Shown piece after piece: positions 5,868 to 14,417 of a stretch of 64,000 nucleotides of DNA (its first letter is position 1; every line of letters starts with the position of its first letter). Made by a program: the position numbers and the translations under genes. Where the stretch lies: the NCBI RefSeq assembly GCF_006439355.1, contig NZ_VFTG01000017.1, forward strand, positions 1 through 64,000, given 5' to 3'. The stretch is from Mesorhizobium sp. B4-1-3 (GTDB taxonomy: Bacteria > Pseudomonadota > Alphaproteobacteria > Rhizobiales > Rhizobiaceae). The notes under the pieces are model-generated. The model had not been told where the DNA came from. It searched no databases and saw only the letters and a program-made list of their open reading frames with translations.

Positions 5868-8546
5868 ATGCGTTCAGGCGCCTCAGCACCGCTCGCGCTG
5901 ACCGATACGGGGCACGGCATCCAGGCATTTGCGCGGCGTCAGGTTGGACGGCTGGTCGGCGCCGGGTTATTCCTGTTCACCGCCTTCGGCGTCGCGGCCT
6001 TGGCCACTTGGAACGTCGCCGATCCGAGCTTCTCGCACGCCACCAGCAACGTCGTCACCAACGCCATGGGCTATGCCGGCGCGGTGTTCTCCGACCTCGC
6101 CATGCAGTTCTTCGGCCTTGCCGCCGTCGCGGGGCTGGTACCGGCGGTGATCTGGGGCTTCCTCCTGTTTACCGCGCGCGGCGTCGACAAATTGCCGAAG
6201 CGCGGCTTCGCCTGGTTCGGCTTCGCGCTCTTAGCCGCGGCCATCGCCGGCTGCGTGACGCCGCCCAACACCTGGCCGCTGCCGACCGGGCTCGGCGGCG
6301 TCTTCGGCGACATGGTGCTGAAGATCCCGGGCATCGCCGTCGGCGGTTATCCGAAAGGTCTTTTCGCGACGATCATAGCGATCATCCTCGCCGCGCCGAC
6401 CTTGTGGCTGTTCGCCTATGGCTCGGCGCTGATCGCACGCAAGAACGGCTTTGCCGTCATGGAACGCGCTGCCGCGCCCGATCCGCGCGAGCAGGACGAG
6501 ATGCTGTTCGACGAGGACGAGGACGAAGGCGACGAGGGGATACTCGCGCTCGGCGCCGTCACCCATTGGTGGCTGTCGTTCCGCGCCTTCCTGCACCGCC
6601 GCGCCGAGCGGCGCAGGCGCGAGCGTGACGAGTTCGAGCCGCCGATGGAGCCCAAGGCCAGTGCCTGGCGGCGCGCCGCAGAGCGGGTTGAATCGGCCGA
6701 GTTCGCCGAAAGCCGGATGAGCCCGGGCGGTCGCGCCCGCGTCGAGCCGGAATTCTTCGCCGCCATGGTAAACGACCGCAGCGCCTCGGTCGATCCGGCC
6801 GACCAGGATATATTCGACGACGAGCAGGACGAAGACGTCGACCTCGACGATTTCGGCGACGAGGCGCCTGCCCAGCGTCGCGGCGCGCCGGCGGCCAAGG
6901 TGCGGAACTTCCGCTCCGATGCCGCGACCCGCGTCGAGGCGCCGGCGGGGCGACCGGTTCCGGGCGCCCGCGTGCAGCGCGAGGCGCAGACCTCCCTCAT
7001 CGGTTCCGACACGTTCGAGATGCCGTCGCTGCATTTTCTGTCCGAGCCGAAGAACGTCGCCAAGGACCCGAGCCTGTCGAAGGACGCGCTGGAGCAGAAC
7101 GCGCGGCTGCTCGAAGGCGTGCTGGAGGATTTCGGCGTCAAGGGCGAGATCATCCATGTCCGTCCCGGCCCGGTCGTCACGCTCTACGAGCTTGAGCCGG
7201 CGCCCGGCATCAAGTCCTCGCGCGTCATCGGCCTTTCCGACGACATCGCGCGCTCGATGAGCGCGATCGCCTGCCGCGTCGCTGTCGTGCCCGGCCGCAA
7301 CGCCATCGGCATCGAATTGCCCAACGCCAAGCGCGAGACGGTCTATCTGCGCGAGATCATGGCGAGCCGCGATTTCGAGACGACCAAGGCCAAGCTCGCG
7401 CTGGCGCTCGGCAAGACCATCAATGGCGAGGCGGTCATCGTCGACATCGCCAAGATGCCGCACGTGCTGGTCGCCGGCACCACCGGTTCCGGCAAGTCGG
7501 TCGCCATCAACACCATGATCCTCTCGCTGCTCTACCGGATGACGCCGCAGGAATGTCGGCTGATCATGATCGACCCGAAGATGCTCGAGCTCTCGGTCTA
7601 TGACGGCATCCCGCATCTTTTGACGCCGGTCGTCACTGATCCGAAGAAGGCGGTCGTCGCGCTGAAATGGACCGTGCGCGAGATGGAGGACCGCTACCGC
7701 AAGATGTCCAAGGTCGGCGTGCGCAACATCGACGGTTTTAACGCACGCGTCCAGCAAGCGGAGAAAAAGGGCGAAAAGATCTCGCGCACCGTGCAGACCG
7801 GCTTCGACCGCCAGACGGGCGAGGCGATCTACGAGACCGAGGACCTCGACCTCGAGCCGATGCCCTATATCGTGGTCATCATCGACGAGATGGCCGACCT
7901 GATGATGGTGGCCGGCAAGGACATCGAAGGCGCGGTGCAGCGGCTGGCGCAGATGGCGCGCGCCGCCGGCATCCATGTCATCATGGCGACGCAACGCCCC
8001 TCCGTCGACGTCATCACCGGCACCATCAAGGCCAATTTCCCGACCCGCATCTCCTTCCAGGTGACGTCGAAGATCGACAGCCGCACCATCCTTGGCGAAC
8101 AAGGCGCCGAACAGCTGCTCGGCATGGGCGACATGCTCTATATGGCCGGCGGCGGCCGTATCCAGCGCGTCCACGGCCCGTTTGTTTCCGACGACGAGGT
8201 CGAGAAGGTGGTCGGGCATCTGAAGCTGCAGGGCGTGCCGGAATATCTCGACGCCATCACCGAGGACGACGAGGAAGAGGACGAAGACGGTCCGTCCGGC
8301 AAGGGTGGTTCCGGCGGCGGTGGCGGCGGCAATTTCGAGGATTCCGACGATCCCTACGACCAGGCGGTGGCGGTGGTGCTGCGCGACGGCAAGGCCTCGA
8401 CCAGCTACATCCAGCGCCGGCTCGGCATCGGCTACAACCGCGCCGCCTCGATCATCGAGAAGATGGAGAAGGAAGGCATTGTCGGCCCGGCCAATCATGC
8501 CGGCAAACGCGAGATTCTGGTGCCGACGGAAGAGGACAAATTCTAG
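5868..8546 (+). CDS. ftsK: DNA translocase FtsK
   Basis: About 892 residues from the ATG at 5868, which has GGGGAAG upstream; an ATG at 5826 in frame would add 14 residues without a good site. Domains in order: four membrane segments in residues 1-190, an acidic and Arg-rich linker (about 200-380), the RecA-like motor with Walker A GTTGSGKS starting at residue 537 and Walker B VVIIDEMADLMM near 667, a Gly-rich spacer near 810-820, and the gamma winged-helix domain (about 828-885) that reads KOPS. It pumps chromosome ends through the septum and activates XerCD. The linker is short compared with E. coli FtsK, usual for alphaproteobacteria. Confidence 0.96.
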   Translation: MRSGASAPLALTDTGHGIQAFARRQVGRLVGAGLFLFTAFGVAALATWNVADPSFSHATSNVVTNAMGYAGAVFSDLAMQFFGLAAVAGLVPAVIWGFLLFTARGVDKLPKRGFAWFGFALLAAAIAGCVTPPNTWPLPTGLGGVFGDMVLKIPGIAVGGYPKGLFATIIAIILAAPTLWLFAYGSALIARKNGFAVMERAAAPDPREQDEMLFDEDEDEGDEGILALGAVTHWWLSFRAFLHRRAERRRRERDEFEPPMEPKASAWRRAAERVESAEFAESRMSPGGRARVEPEFFAAMVNDRSASVDPADQDIFDDEQDEDVDLDDFGDEAPAQRRGAPAAKVRNFRSDAATRVEAPAGRPVPGARVQREAQTSLIGSDTFEMPSLHFLSEPKNVAKDPSLSKDALEQNARLLEGVLEDFGVKGEIIHVRPGPVVTLYELEPAPGIKSSRVIGLSDDIARSMSAIACRVAVVPGRNAIGIELPNAKRETVYLREIMASRDFETTKAKLALALGKTINGEAVIVDIAKMPHVLVAGTTGSGKSVAINTMILSLLYRMTPQECRLIMIDPKMLELSVYDGIPHLLTPVVTDPKKAVVALKWTVREMEDRYRKMSKVGVRNIDGFNARVQQAEKKGEKISRTVQTGFDRQTGEAIYETEDLDLEPMPYIVVIIDEMADLMMVAGKDIEGAVQRLAQMARAAGIHVIMATQRPSVDVITGTIKANFPTRISFQVTSKIDSRTILGEQGAEQLLGMGDMLYMAGGGRIQRVHGPFVSDDEVEKVVGHLKLQGVPEYLDAITEDDEEEDEDGPSGKGGSGGGGGGNFEDSDDPYDQAVAVVLRDGKASTSYIQRRLGIGYNRAASIIEKMEKEGIVGPANHAGKREILVPTEEDKF

Positions 8547-8594
8547 GGATTATTTAGGTGATGCCGGCCTGCAAAAGGGTGGCTTCCTGCGCTT

Positions 8595-8630
8595 CCGGTG
8601 CTCACGTACGAAAAGTACGCTCCGCTCCGG
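8595..8630. repeat. Imperfect palindrome in the ftsK-lolA gap
   Basis: CCGGTGCTCACGTAC, GAAAA, GTACGCTCCGCTCCGG: the inner CGTAC/GTACG arms are exact and the outer arms pair partly, giving a long imperfect hairpin with a 5-base loop. The 336-base gap (8547-8882) holds this element about 50 bases after the ftsK stop and no convincing gene. It could act as an ftsK terminator or be a dispersed repeat. Confidence 0.4.
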
Positions 8631-8882
8631 TTCTCGGAAACCACCCAATTTGGTCGCTTCGCGCCCGTCTTCGACTCCGACTCGGCCTGACCTGCATCTC
8701 GACAAACCCTCGGCTCGGTGAGGCGCCAAGCCGGGTCAGCTGGCAACCGGAACTCGTCTGGCGCGTTTCAGGCGACGGACTGTCGTCCGCGCCTTTGCGA
8801 GGAGCCGTCGCGTACCCGCCAAACTTAAGCCCTACTGGGAGTCCAGGTACTGCCACCACACGAATCACAGGAAGTGACCGGC

Positions 8883-9560
8883 ATGAAGACCCAGACAGAA
8901 TTCGCCATCACCCGCCGCCAGCTCCTCGGCCTCGGCCTGATGCTTGGCGGAGCCGCCGCGCTCAACCTCGTGCCGGGCTACCAACTCGTGGCCGCCGCGC
9001 AGGCCGCGGTGCCGCCAGCGGCGCAGAAGATCGCCGACCATTTCTCCTCGGTGAAGTCGATGAGCGGCGAGTTCGTCCAGTTCGGGCCGAAAGGCGAGCA
9101 GACCGGCGGCAAGTTCTTCCTCGAGCGTCCGGGCAAGATCCGCTTCAACTATGACGGATCCTCGAACTTCCGCGTCATCTCCGACGGCAAGTCGGTGGTA
9201 ATCCTCAACAAGAAGCTCAACACCTCCGACCTCTACCCGTTGTCGAAGACGCCGCTGAAGCTTTTGCTCGACGATCGGATCGACCTCTCCGGCGGCCGCG
9301 TCAAGGCCGTCAAGGAAGAGGACGACCTCACCACCATCAAGCTTTCCGACAAGTCGGTGTTCGGCAATGCGATGATCACAATGATGTTCGATCCGAAGAC
9401 CTACGATCTGCGCCAGTGGACGATCACGGACGCGCAGGGCAAGGACACCACGGTGATGATCTTCAACACCAAGGAAGGCGTCAGCTTCCCGCCCGACACT
9501 TTTGCGATCGATTATACGGCCAACCGCGAGCTGAATGCCAGGACGCGATCTGGCGGATAA
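8883..9560 (+). CDS. lolA: LolA-like outer-membrane lipoprotein carrier protein
   Basis: 225 residues from the ATG at 8883 (AGGAAG upstream). An N-terminal export signal of about 38 residues is followed by a LolA-type domain: the SVKSMSGEFVQFGPKGEQTGGKFF and RPGKIRFNYD segments are typical of the half-barrel that shields lipoprotein acyl chains in the periplasm. The signal contains TRRQLLGLGL, which looks like a Tat twin-arginine motif rather than a plain Sec signal. ftsK followed by lolA is a conserved neighbourhood in bacteria. The family is clear; direct evidence for lipoprotein transport is by homology only. Confidence 0.87.
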   Translation: MKTQTEFAITRRQLLGLGLMLGGAAALNLVPGYQLVAAAQAAVPPAAQKIADHFSSVKSMSGEFVQFGPKGEQTGGKFFLERPGKIRFNYDGSSNFRVISDGKSVVILNKKLNTSDLYPLSKTPLKLLLDDRIDLSGGRVKAVKEEDDLTTIKLSDKSVFGNAMITMMFDPKTYDLRQWTITDAQGKDTTVMIFNTKEGVSFPPDTFAIDYTANRELNARTRSGG

Positions 9561-9653
9561 ACCGGCACTGAAGCGGCCGAGGGCTTTAGGCGAGCTTGTC
9601 TTTCCGGCGCGCGGCTGGCACTAGATCGGCGACCTTTGCCGGACCTCGCCTGA

Positions 9654-10460
9654 ATGCCCTTCACCATCGCCACCTGGAACATCAACTCCGTGCGCCTGCG
9701 CATGCCGATCGTCGAGCGGCTGCTGAAGGAGCACGCGCCCGATATGCTCTGCCTGCAGGAGACCAAGGTTCCGGACGAGCTCTTCCCGGAAAAGGCCTTC
9801 CGCAAGGCAGGCTATGAGCACATCCTGTTCCATGGCCAGAAGGGCTATCACGGCGTCGCTACGGTCGCCCGCCGCCCGATCGAGCTGGTGGAAAAGCGCC
9901 GCTTCTGCGAAATCGGCGACAGCCGGCATCTGTCGGTCAGGGTCCAGGCGGGCGGCAAATCGGTGCTGGTACATAATTTCTATGTGCCGGCCGGCGGCGA
10001 CGAGCCGGATCCGGAGATCAACCGCAAATTCCGCCACAAGCTCGATTTCGTCCATGAGATGAACGCCGTGCCTGCGAGCGGGGACGAATCGTCGGCGTCG
10101 ATCCTGGTCGGCGACCTGAACATCGCGCCGCAGGAGCACGACGTCTGGTCGCACAAGCAATTGCTCAACGTGGTCAGCCATACGCCGGTCGAGACGACGA
10201 ATTTCGAGGCGATGCGCAAGGCCGGCGGCTGGGTCGACCTGATGCGTCTCAACGTGCCCGCCGAGCAGAAGCTCTATACCTGGTGGAGCTATCGCGCGAA
10301 GGACTGGGAGGCGTCGAACCGCGGCCGCCGCCTCGACCATGTCTGGTCCTCCGCCAACCTGGTGCCGAATTTCGCCGGCTATGAGATCCTGCGGGCGGCG
10401 CGCGGCTGGGAGAAGCCGTCCGACCATGTGCCGGTGATTGCGAAATTTGACTTGGATTAG
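9654..10460 (+). CDS. xthA: Exodeoxyribonuclease III
   Basis: 268 residues, the usual ExoIII/AP endonuclease length. The N terminus FTIATWNINSVRLR contains the metal-site Asn, LCLQETKV the metal-binding Glu, LVGDLNIAP the catalytic Asp/Asn pair, and the C terminus RGRRLDHVW with KPSDHVPV the final Asp/His pair of the endonuclease/exonuclease/phosphatase fold. It cleaves abasic sites and degrades the 3-prime strand of duplex DNA. It follows lolA by 93 bp and converges on the cNMP-binding gene. Confidence 0.94.
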   Translation: MPFTIATWNINSVRLRMPIVERLLKEHAPDMLCLQETKVPDELFPEKAFRKAGYEHILFHGQKGYHGVATVARRPIELVEKRRFCEIGDSRHLSVRVQAGGKSVLVHNFYVPAGGDEPDPEINRKFRHKLDFVHEMNAVPASGDESSASILVGDLNIAPQEHDVWSHKQLLNVVSHTPVETTNFEAMRKAGGWVDLMRLNVPAEQKLYTWWSYRAKDWEASNRGRRLDHVWSSANLVPNFAGYEILRAARGWEKPSDHVPVIAKFDLD

Positions 10461-10499
10461 GGTCGGCGACCGCTTGGTGCGCATCGACACCTAACCACG

Positions 10500-10955
10500 C
10501 TACTCCGTAAATCGCGGCGCCAGTTCCTCGATGCGGGCTATCATCTGCTGGAATTCCTCCAGGATGCGATCATGCAACAGCACCGCGATCTCCGGATATT
10601 CCTCCAGGATGCGGTGGAACATCTTGCGGCTCAGCCGGATCACTTCCGAATCGACCGCGGCGGAGGCGCTGGTCAGTCGGTTGGTGTCGGCGATCAGCGC
10701 CAGTTCGCTCAGCATGGTGCCTGGACCCGCAGTGCCGATCGGGACGCGTTCGCCGCCTAGCTCCCGATAGAGCGTGATCAAGCCGCTGACCACGATGTAG
10801 GCAGAGTCGGCGACGTCGTCCTCGCGGTAGAGCTTATGGTCGGCCTGCAGCACGGTGGTCTCGGCGCCGAAGGCGAGCAGGCGCAACTGTTCCTGCGTGA
10901 AGCCCTGGAAAAGCTTCACGCTGGACAGGATGAGGATGTCATCATCCAGCGCCAT
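10500..10955 (-). CDS. Single-domain cyclic-nucleotide-binding-like protein
   Basis: 151 residues forming one cNMP-binding beta-roll (about residues 10-125) and a short C-terminal helical tail, with no DNA-binding helix-turn-helix. The phosphate-binding cassette reads MLSELALIADTNRLTSASA, keeping the Glu and an Arg but departing from the G-E-L/I-A-L-x-P-R-A consensus, so ligand binding is uncertain. It likely acts by protein contact rather than as a Crp-type transcription factor. It lies downstream of the CenR-like gene on the same strand, about 260 bp away, with a 14-bp palindrome in between. Confidence 0.82.
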   Translation of the reverse strand: MALDDDILILSSVKLFQGFTQEQLRLLAFGAETTVLQADHKLYREDDVADSAYIVVSGLITLYRELGGERVPIGTAGPGTMLSELALIADTNRLTSASAAVDSEVIRLSRKMFHRILEEYPEIAVLLHDRILEEFQQMIARIEELAPRFTE

Positions 10956-11038
10956 CCTAGCTGTGTCCCCGAGCGGTCAGTCCAGTCCCTCCTTTGGAGC
11001 GGCGCACCCTCCTGGGCACGCGAGAAACGCTCCGCCAT

Positions 11039-11052
11039 GCATCGTACGATGC
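11039..11052. promoter_or_regulatory. 14-bp perfect palindrome upstream of the cNMP-binding gene
   Basis: GCATCGTACGATGC is a perfect palindrome about 85 bp before the start of the minus-strand cNMP-binding gene, in a 263-base gap otherwise without a gene. Its position fits an operator. Confidence 0.35.
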
Positions 11053-11130
11053 GTGCAACGAGCCGATCCATCACCCTCCAGCACCAGGATCGTGCCCGAA
11101 GCGGTCCCGCCCGACCGCTCTAACTCTTTT

Positions 11131-11205
11131 GGCTCAATTCCGGACGGAAGGCTACGGCGAAGCCGCCAAGCCCAACCGTTTCACACTTTTCCTAGAATTG
11201 TTCTA
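11131..11205. repeat. Dispersed CAATTCCGGACGG-type repeat, copy B (interrupted)
   Basis: Left half TCAATTCCGGACGGAA and right half ACCGTTTCACACTTTTCC with TAGAATTG match the 45-bp element at 35294-35338, but here about 25 bases including GGCTACGGCGAAGCC and AAGCC are inserted in the middle. It lies immediately downstream of the CenR-like gene stop. Confidence 0.55.
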
Positions 11206-11218
11206 GATCATGAAATGT

Positions 11219-11902
11219 TTAAGGAACCAGCTTGTAGCCGCCGCTTTCTGTCACAAGAATTTCGGCATTGGAAGGATCGCGCTCGATCTTCTGGCGCAAC
11301 CGGTAGACATGGGTCTCCAGCGTGTGCGTGGTGACGCCGGAATTGTAGCCCCAGACCTCTTCCAGCAGCACGTCGCGCGTCACCACCTTCTGGTCGGCGC
11401 GGTAGAGATATTTTATGATCGAGGCTTCCTTCTCGGTCAGCCGCACCTTGGCGCCGCGAGGGTCGATCAGCAGCTTCTGGCTGGGTTTGAAGGTATAATG
11501 GCCGACCGAGAAGGTCGCGTCTTCGCTCTGCTCATGCTGGCGAAGCTGGGCGCGGATGCGCGCGAGCAGCACGGCGAAGCGGAAGGGCTTGGTCACATAA
11601 TCGTTGGCGCCGGCCTCCAGACCCAGAATCGTGTCGGAATCGGTGTCGTGGCCGGTCAGCATGATGATCGGCGCCTTGTAGCCGCCCTTGCGCAGGATCT
11701 TAACCGCCTCGCGGCCATCCATGTCGGGCAGGCCGACATCCATGATGAGCAGGTCGACAACGCCGCCGCGCGCCGCGGCAACGCCTTTTGCGGCGGTCGA
11801 TTCCTGCTGGACGTCGAATTCTTCGTAAAGCGCCAACTGCTCGACCAGGGTGGCGCGCAGGTCGTCGTCGTCGTCGACGATCAGGATGGTGCGTGATGTC
11901 AT
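11219..11902 (-). CDS. cenR: OmpR-family response regulator, CenR/OtpR-like
   Basis: 227 residues from the ATG at 11902. The receiver domain (about 1-120) has the acidic pocket IVDDDDDL, phospho-acceptor Asp55 in LLIMDVGLPDMDG, the switch Thr (MLTGHD) and the Lys (VTKPF). A winged-helix OmpR-type output domain follows, ending THVYRLRQKIERDPSNAEIL. The start RTILIVDDDDDLRATLVEQL is, from memory, characteristic of CenR of Caulobacter and OtpR of Brucella, regulators of envelope integrity and growth. No sensor kinase is beside it, as usual for CenR. The class is certain; the orthology is inference. Confidence 0.9.
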   Translation of the reverse strand: MTSRTILIVDDDDDLRATLVEQLALYEEFDVQQESTAAKGVAAARGGVVDLLIMDVGLPDMDGREAVKILRKGGYKAPIIMLTGHDTDSDTILGLEAGANDYVTKPFRFAVLLARIRAQLRQHEQSEDATFSVGHYTFKPSQKLLIDPRGAKVRLTEKEASIIKYLYRADQKVVTRDVLLEEVWGYNSGVTTHTLETHVYRLRQKIERDPSNAEILVTESGGYKLVP

Positions 11903-12000
11903 GGATATCAATCCGTTGTTTTAAAAAGAATATTCAGTTGACCTCCCCCCATTTATGCGGAAGCTCACCGGCGCAACAGCCGATCACAGTGATTTGTTCC

Positions 12001-12585
12001 GTGGCACGATCATACAAGAAAAAACGCGCGCGCAATGCGGCGGACGCATTTTTGCCGAAGGGCTTGAGCGTTTTGGTGGTGCGAGCGCGCCCCGGCAACC
12101 CCGCGCAGGGCTTCCTGCAAGCCGGTAAAACAGTGTTTCCCTGCGCGCTGGGGCGCAGCGGCATCACCGCCAACAAGCATGAAGGGGACGGCGCGACGCC
12201 GCTGGCGCCGATGCGAATCCTGTCGGGCTATTTTCGGGGCGATCATTTTCCGGGCAGACGCCGGACAAGGCTGCCGATGGCGCCGATCGGTCCGGACCTC
12301 GGCTGGTGCGAGGTGCCGGACGACCGAAACTACAACCGCCCGGTGAAGATCCCCTATGGCGCGAGCCATGAGCGGATGAAGCGCGACGACCGGCTCTACG
12401 ATGTCTGCCTGGTGCTCGACTGGAACATCGCGCCGCGCCGGCGCGGGCGCGGCAGCGCGATCTTCTTCCATCTGGCACGGCCGGGCTTCACGCCGACGCA
12501 AGGCTGCGTGGCGGTGACGGCGCGGACCATGGCAAGGTTGCTTCCGTTGTTGTCGGACAGGACGGTGGTGAAGGTGGTGAGGTAG
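12001..12585 (+). CDS. YkuD-family L,D-transpeptidase-like protein
   Basis: 194 residues if translated from the GTG at 12001; no good ribosome site marks the start, so it is tentative. The conserved core runs from ALGRSGITANKHEGDGATP to the catalytic motif with Cys169 (TQGCVAVT), corresponding to the S/T-x-G-C motif of YkuD domains, with an upstream His in IFFHLARPG. Such enzymes make 3-3 peptidoglycan crosslinks or attach proteins to the wall; this short subfamily (L,D-transpeptidase catalytic domain only, no visible signal peptide) is poorly characterised. It ends inside a hairpin shared with the convergent DUF1127 gene. Confidence 0.8.
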   Translation: MARSYKKKRARNAADAFLPKGLSVLVVRARPGNPAQGFLQAGKTVFPCALGRSGITANKHEGDGATPLAPMRILSGYFRGDHFPGRRRTRLPMAPIGPDLGWCEVPDDRNYNRPVKIPYGASHERMKRDDRLYDVCLVLDWNIAPRRRGRGSAIFFHLARPGFTPTQGCVAVTARTMARLLPLLSDRTVVKVVR

Positions 12586-12622
12586 GCAGTAGGCACCTCC
12601 TTCCCCTATTGCCTACTGCCTA
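12583..12622. terminator. 13-bp perfect inverted repeat shared by two convergent gene ends
   Basis: TAGGCAGTAGGCA (12583-12595) and TGCCTACTGCCTA (12610-12622) are exact complements around a 14-base loop. The TAG that ends the YkuD gene forms part of the left arm and the stop of the DUF1127 gene lies in the right arm, so both messages end in the same hairpin. A bidirectional terminator is the simplest reading. Confidence 0.6.
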
Positions 12623-12880
12623 TTGCCTCTTTACCGGTTTCTGCCAACCTGTCCCCAGCAGTCCGATCTCGCGGAACTCGCGATCCAAGACTTTCGTGAT
12701 GTCGCGGCGCCGGCCGCCGACGTCGCGCAGGTCGCGATCGGAAAGGTCTTCGACGGATTCCCCAGGCAAGGTGGCGGCGACGCGAGCCTGGCGCAACCAA
12801 TCGCGCACCGAATGCAGCCAGACGGTCAGGCCCGAGGGTGATTCCAGGGGAGTGCAGGGCTTCAGGGCGATCTCAGACAT
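12620..12880 (-). CDS. DUF1127-like small protein
   Basis: 86 residues from the ATG at 12880 (GGATAAAG upstream). The C-terminal half has the DUF1127/YjiS-like pattern of an Arg-rich helix followed by LSDRDLRDVGGRRRDI, close to the family core LSDRxLRDIGLxR. In other alphaproteobacteria such proteins bind RNA and affect phosphate and small-RNA metabolism; here the role is unknown. An in-frame ATG at 12940 would add 20 residues but has a weak ribosome site. It is divergent from the LysR gene. Confidence 0.72.
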   Translation of the reverse strand: MSEIALKPCTPLESPSGLTVWLHSVRDWLRQARVAATLPGESVEDLSDRDLRDVGGRRRDITKVLDREFREIGLLGTGWQKPVKRQ

Positions 12881-13011
12881 GGCTTTATCCCAAGTTCTCC
12901 GGATATCAAATCCGGTTTTATGGTGTTTCGATGAAGCCATGATGCCGGATTGAAAAACAAACGGGAAACGAGTAGTTCTATTCCGATCATCAAGTTTTAT
13001 TTGGAGATCGC

Positions 13012-13932
13012 ATGTCCAAGCTGCTGCCGGGAACGCGGGCGCTGAGGACGTTCGAGGCGGCCGCCAGGCATCTCAACTTCACCCGCGCGGCCGACGAGCT
13101 TGGCCTGACGCCGGCGGCGGTCAGCCATCAGATCAAGGAAATCGAGGATCAGCTCGACCTGGTGCTGTTCACGCGCACCAGCCGCACCATCCGGCTGACC
13201 GAGGCGGGCAATGTGCTGCTGGAGGCCTCGGTCGATGCGCTCGATCTGCTCAACCGGGCGGTATCTCGAGCTCGCAAGATGACGCGCGGCACGGCACTGC
13301 TGAAGGTGACGCTCGACGCGCAGTTCGCGACGAAATGGCTGATGCGGCGCATCGACGACTTCCGCCGGCAGAAGCCAGGCGTCGAATTGCGTTTCGACAT
13401 CACCTACGACGTCAGGGATTTCGAGCGCGACGATGTCGATATCGGCATCCGCTTCGGCACCGGCAAATACCCAGGGATCATCGCGCATCGGCTGTTCGAG
13501 AACATCATCATCCCGGTGTGCAGCCCGGCGCTGCTCACCTCAGGTCCGCCGCTGAAGGAACCGCGCGACCTCTTCAACCACACGCTCGCGCATATCGAAT
13601 GGTCGCGTCAGGGCGTGACCTGGCCGAACTGGAGTATGTGGATGCACGCGGCCGGCGTCGACGATTTCGACGACAGCCGCACGCTGGTCTTCGGGTCCTC
13701 GACCGATGCCATCCAGGCGGCGCTCGACGGCAATGCGGTGGCGCTCGCCGACTTTGCCATGGTGGCCAACGATCTCTCGCAAGGACGCCTTGTGCGGCCC
13801 TTCGAGCTCGGCATCAGGGTCGCGCCGGAATTCGCCTATTTCCTGGTCTATCCCGAGGCGGCGAAGGACGACGCGCGGGTCATCGCCTTCCGCGAATGGC
13901 TGCTGGACGAGGTGGCGAAAACGCCGACTTGA
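13012..13932 (+). CDS. LysR-family transcriptional regulator, GcvA-like
   Basis: 306 residues. The N-terminal winged helix (about 5-65) reads RTFEAAARHLNFTRAADELG and LTPAAVSHQIKEIEDQL, the wording typical of the GcvA subgroup. A linker helix and a periplasmic-binding-type effector domain (about 90-300) follow. TTTGGAGATCGC precedes the ATG. It is divergent from the DUF1127 gene by about 130 bp and converges on the DUF1761 gene, with no obvious catabolic target next to it, so its regulon cannot be inferred from context. Confidence 0.92.
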   Translation: MSKLLPGTRALRTFEAAARHLNFTRAADELGLTPAAVSHQIKEIEDQLDLVLFTRTSRTIRLTEAGNVLLEASVDALDLLNRAVSRARKMTRGTALLKVTLDAQFATKWLMRRIDDFRRQKPGVELRFDITYDVRDFERDDVDIGIRFGTGKYPGIIAHRLFENIIIPVCSPALLTSGPPLKEPRDLFNHTLAHIEWSRQGVTWPNWSMWMHAAGVDDFDDSRTLVFGSSTDAIQAALDGNAVALADFAMVANDLSQGRLVRPFELGIRVAPEFAYFLVYPEAAKDDARVIAFREWLLDEVAKTPT

Positions 13933-13941
13933 GCCTCCGTC

Positions 13942-14367
13942 TCAACCCGCCGGTGCCGCCGGCGCGCCGAACCAGCCGATGACGGCGCCGATGATCAGCA
14001 TCACCCCCAGCCAGTGGCCGGCATCGATCAGGGTCAGCGCCCAGCCGAAACCTTCATAGCGGTGGTTGACGGCAAGCGTGGTGGCGATGAAGCCCAGCCA
14101 AAGCACGAAGCCGAACAGCAATCCCGCGATCGGGTTCGGCTCGCCGCCGGTTATGGCGCCCACCACCAGCGTCAGCACGAGCGCCATGATCAGCTCGGCG
14201 ATGAAACTGACAACGAAGGGGATGACCGAGCGCTGCATGGTGGCCGGGTCGAGCTTGGCCGCCTTCAGCCATGGCTTGCTCAGGCTCATATACCAGGCGG
14301 CGCCGAACAACCATGCGACGACGGCGGCGACAATCACCGCCAGCCAGTTCACGACCGAAAAATCCAT
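13942..14367 (-). CDS. DUF1761-family membrane protein
   Basis: 141 residues with about four membrane segments, beginning MDFSVVNWLAVIVAAVVAWL and continuing with GAAWYMSLSKPWLKAA, the pattern of DUF1761 proteins. TGGAGGGGAAAGC lies before the ATG. It is the last gene of the minus-strand run from tsaD, 50 bp after the methyltransferase gene. No function is known for this family, and its presence in the operon may only reflect position. Confidence 0.82.
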   Translation of the reverse strand: MDFSVVNWLAVIVAAVVAWLFGAAWYMSLSKPWLKAAKLDPATMQRSVIPFVVSFIAELIMALVLTLVVGAITGGEPNPIAGLLFGFVLWLGFIATTLAVNHRYEGFGWALTLIDAGHWLGVMLIIGAVIGWFGAPAAPAG

Positions 14368-14417
14368 GCTTTCCCCTCCAGATCGACACGCGATGGAACG
14401 CTTGTTCGGCGATAGCG

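Noticed and set aside
6231..8498. 755-codon minus-strand open frame opposite ftsK
   Set aside because: It is the shadow of the FtsK motor and linker coding sequence; translation is His/Arg/Asp-rich without domains.
11210..11896. Plus-strand frame opposite the CenR-like regulator
   Set aside because: It coincides exactly with a response regulator whose receiver and winged-helix residues are intact.
12010..12501. Minus-strand frames opposite the YkuD gene
   Set aside because: The plus strand shows the YkuD catalytic TQGC motif; the minus frames show no family features.
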